From Dallia pectoralis (taxonomy: Eukaryota; Chordata; Actinopteri; Esociformes; Umbridae): a stretch of 64,000 nt of DNA. The translations under genes were made by a program, and so were the position numbers. The stretch's first letter is position 1, and every line of letters begins with the position of its first letter. Where the stretch lies: the NCBI GenBank assembly GCA_029465975.1, contig CM055744.1, forward strand, positions 4,417,500 to 4,481,499. The letters run 5' to 3'. Under the pieces are notes generated by a model that worked only from the letters and a program-made list of their open reading frames with translations, did no database searches and was not told the origin of the DNA. Shown one piece after another: positions 62,001 through 64,000 of the stretch.

Positions 62001-62923
62001 GTATACTTTCTTGAACAACAATGTCTAGCTACTTGACAGACCTTACGTCAATGGCTTATCTGCCACCAAGTGTTCTGTCTGTTATTTCGCTAAATCGTTC
62101 AAGTGGAAAAGTGGAGGAGGGTTTGTATGCTTTTTGTTAATTTTTTCTCTTGTACACAAAATGTACATGAAGAGAAAATTGTCCCTTTTTATTTTTTGAT
62201 GGAAATTTTTTGACTGATTTATTGTATTGTTCTTTTGCTTGTGTGTCCAATTAACAAATTTAAAACCCTTCTGTAACAGAAGTAAGAAACACGCCTCGAT
62301 TCTTGGATGTAAGTCTTCTTCTTCACAGGTTTTGTATTTTATTTTTAGACAAGTTATGCACAGTATTTGCGATACAAATTTCAATGCTGTTGAATGATTT
62401 TATAGATCCCATTTAGCTTCTATGCCCAATTCAGCTTATATAATATATCATCCAGTATGCACTAGTAAAGAACACAAAAAAGCTGTGTATTAAAAACCTA
62501 AACTATGTACTTAATACTTAAGAAACAAATTCCAGTTTACACCGTTGTTTATTACTGTCGCACACACAATTAATTGAACTGTGATTTAGGATGGATCTTC
62601 TTTTAAATGCCCCTAGGATTGCAGCAGGAAGATAACATCACGTAAGACGGACGGTAAAGGATGTTTAACACTGAGCATTGCTGTCAAGAAATAACCTGCA
62701 ACAACAAAACACAATCGTATCGAAATAAAAATGGCCAGTGTAGCTGAGGAGTAGCTTCTGTAACATAATAATCGCCAATCAGACAAAGATAACTGTCAAA
62801 CAGAGTGAGGTAATCAGCCTCACCTAATCTCTCTATACTCGTATTTTCTCCCTGTGAGGAATCCAAACATTCACAGCAGGTGACTATTCCTCAGAGTAGA
62901 AGAGAGAAACTCTCCCCCCGTCT
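59088..62923. other. Non-coding interval, no gene seen
   Basis: AT-rich unique sequence. Open frames are at most 100 codons and show no domain. The right end (about 62550-62923) is probably the 3' untranslated region of the minus-strand SDR gene. Confidence 0.45.
62548..62553 (-). terminator. Candidate polyadenylation signal for the SDR gene
   Basis: TTTATT on the plus strand (AATAAA on the minus strand), about 370 bp past the SDR stop codon. No other perfect minus-strand AATAAA was noticed between it and the stop. Confidence 0.35.
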
Positions 62924-63119
62924 CTACCAGAGACTTTGCCCACCCTCTATGACTAAGTTATGCCCTGTCATGTAGTCGGAGGCATCAGATGCCAAGTAGA
63001 CCACTGCAGCTTGCAGGTCTGTCACTAGAGCCAGTCGTCCAGCAGGGATATCTGACAGCCAGCGCTGCACCAGGGGCCTCAGACTCTCTGAGTGGATAAG
63101 AGGAGTGTCAACGATCCCC
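62924..63119 (-). CDS. Short-chain dehydrogenase/reductase, last coding exon (partial gene)
   Basis: On the minus strand an acceptor CTTTTTTCCAG precedes a 196-nt exon reading one base of a split codon, then GIVDTPLIHSESLRPLVQRW, IPAGRLALVTDLQAAVVYLA and SDASDYMTGHNLVIEGGQSLW, then TAG (62924-62926). P-G-I-V-D-T-P after the catalytic Tyr/Lys region, GRLA, and LASDAS.Y.TGH...I.GG are hallmarks of the C-terminal quarter of classical SDR enzymes, NAD(P)-dependent oxidoreductases of about 250-280 residues. The Rossmann fold, catalytic residues and upstream exons lie beyond 64000. No further exon is visible in 63120-64000. The split codon (CC|G, Pro) implies a phase-2 intron. Substrate and orthology cannot be told from 64 residues. 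Confidence 0.85.
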
Positions 63120-64000
63120 CTGGAAAAAAGAGAGAGGGAGAGATTGAAATTGAGGGAGAGGAAAAAAGCCAGGAGAAATCAGAGACATCAGACTTCAGAG
63201 CCGAAAGTGACAGCGGCGCAGCGTTTCGGAGCCACCACTTGGGTGACAAAAATAAACCTAATTACCCTTCAGAGAAAGGGCACGGCGCAGCATCTCTGAT
63301 GATATTTACAGTGGGACTCGTGGCGATTAATGACTGGCATGTCGACGGAAGCACAGCCGGGTATGACGGGGCCCCGGGTGTAATTTGCCTTCAGGAGCCG
63401 GTAGATAAGCACTTTCTCGGCGTTCCGCTCACACTCACTTTGATTCCAGCCTAATATGTGCTTGAGCTGGTTTGATTCTCAGGCAGAGTGCTTGAGTGGC
63501 ATTTAAAGGAAACAGGTGTTTTGGTGCTGTACTGTGCTGTCGGCAATTTCTCCTCTAACTTTGTCCTCGGAGGCGTAGCTACTCTCATCTGTAGACTACG
63601 CTGTTTCCAGGCTAATATCAGCGTTACTCTATCGTGACCAATTGTGTTCTCTCCGCCTAATGAAATGCATAAATCGGATAAACATGTCAAAACAACTGTG
63701 CCTAACGCGATACGACTTTTCAGTAACCGTAAGCCTCGCGGTTTCCTCATCTTTAGCCTGGACACAACATGTTCGGCCTATGGTATTCCTGGCTGTGACT
63801 TGATACGAATTCCAACCTTTGGACGAATTAGTGGCTCCGAGGGGCATGTGACACCTTGGTTAATGTATTCCACCTCAATTATATTTCTCTTCAGCGTCTT
63901 GTTATCTGGAACCTTTCCTGGCAATCAGAGACTGTTTTCCCACATCCAATTTTCTAGATAATGCAGCTTATCACTGACGCGGCTAAAGTTGCCAGTGAAA
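63120..64000 (-). other. Intron sequence of the SDR gene
   Basis: It lies upstream (minus strand) of the last SDR exon. No SDR-like exon is seen here. Frames of 60-120 codons on either strand have no recognisable domain. Confidence 0.5.

Noticed and set aside
63451..63961. Further SDR exons on the minus strand
   Set aside because: Open frames here show none of the SDR motifs (Rossmann glycines, catalytic YxxxK).

Overview
The window is vertebrate nuclear DNA, almost certainly from a teleost fish. Coding sequence is sparse and split into exons with GT/AG junctions. The dispersed repeats are of fish type: Tc1-like relics, tRNA-derived SINEs, a LINE 3' end and solo LTRs. There are many minisatellites and CA/TG microsatellites. 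No bacterial operon, plasmid, phage or CRISPR structure is present. The species is not identifiable from sequence reading alone. The dispersed repeat near 39 kb resembles ones I associate with salmonid and pike genomes, which is only a weak hint.

Only two protein-coding genes can be supported. (1) A complete three-exon gene on the plus strand, join(40192..40288, 42743..42973, 47754..48010), has consistent splice phases and encodes 194 residues. It ends in a cysteine-rich I-mfa (MyoD family inhibitor) domain and is most likely mdfic2. (2) The last coding exon of a short-chain dehydrogenase/reductase gene lies on the minus strand at 62924..63119; the rest of that gene is beyond the right edge. 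The two genes are convergent, about 15 kb apart.

Layout: 1-0.27 kb, LINE 3' end. 2.5-14.8 kb, seven minisatellites with units of 38, 35, 39, 22, 21, 27 and 24 bp. 14.8-35 kb, mostly unique sequence with AT-rich, homeodomain-site-rich stretches, one SINE and a 54-bp minisatellite. 35.1-37.8 kb, a terminal-inverted-repeat element with a perfect 29-bp-arm hairpin, then a solo LTR with target-site duplication. 40.2-48.0 kb, the I-mfa gene, whose introns carry a Tc1-like relic, a 32-bp minisatellite, a second Tc1-like relic and a third transposon that itself contains a 20-bp minisatellite. 48.4-49.3 kb, a further inverted-repeat element, then a 36-bp minisatellite at 50.1-51.4 kb. 53.2-53.6 kb, a polypurine tract. 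56.1 kb, a SINE. 57.7-59.1 kb, a solo LTR inserted in the first unit of a 32-bp minisatellite. 59-62.9 kb, unique sequence, then the SDR exon.

Twelve minisatellites cover roughly 11 kb (about 17% of the window). Most long open reading frames are by-products of these arrays, because a stop-free unit whose length is a multiple of three stays open. I did not find a new multi-gene system. The most unusual items are the minisatellite density, the 2.1-kb array open on both strands, the perfect hairpin inside the inverted-repeat element, and the minisatellite grown inside a transposon copy.
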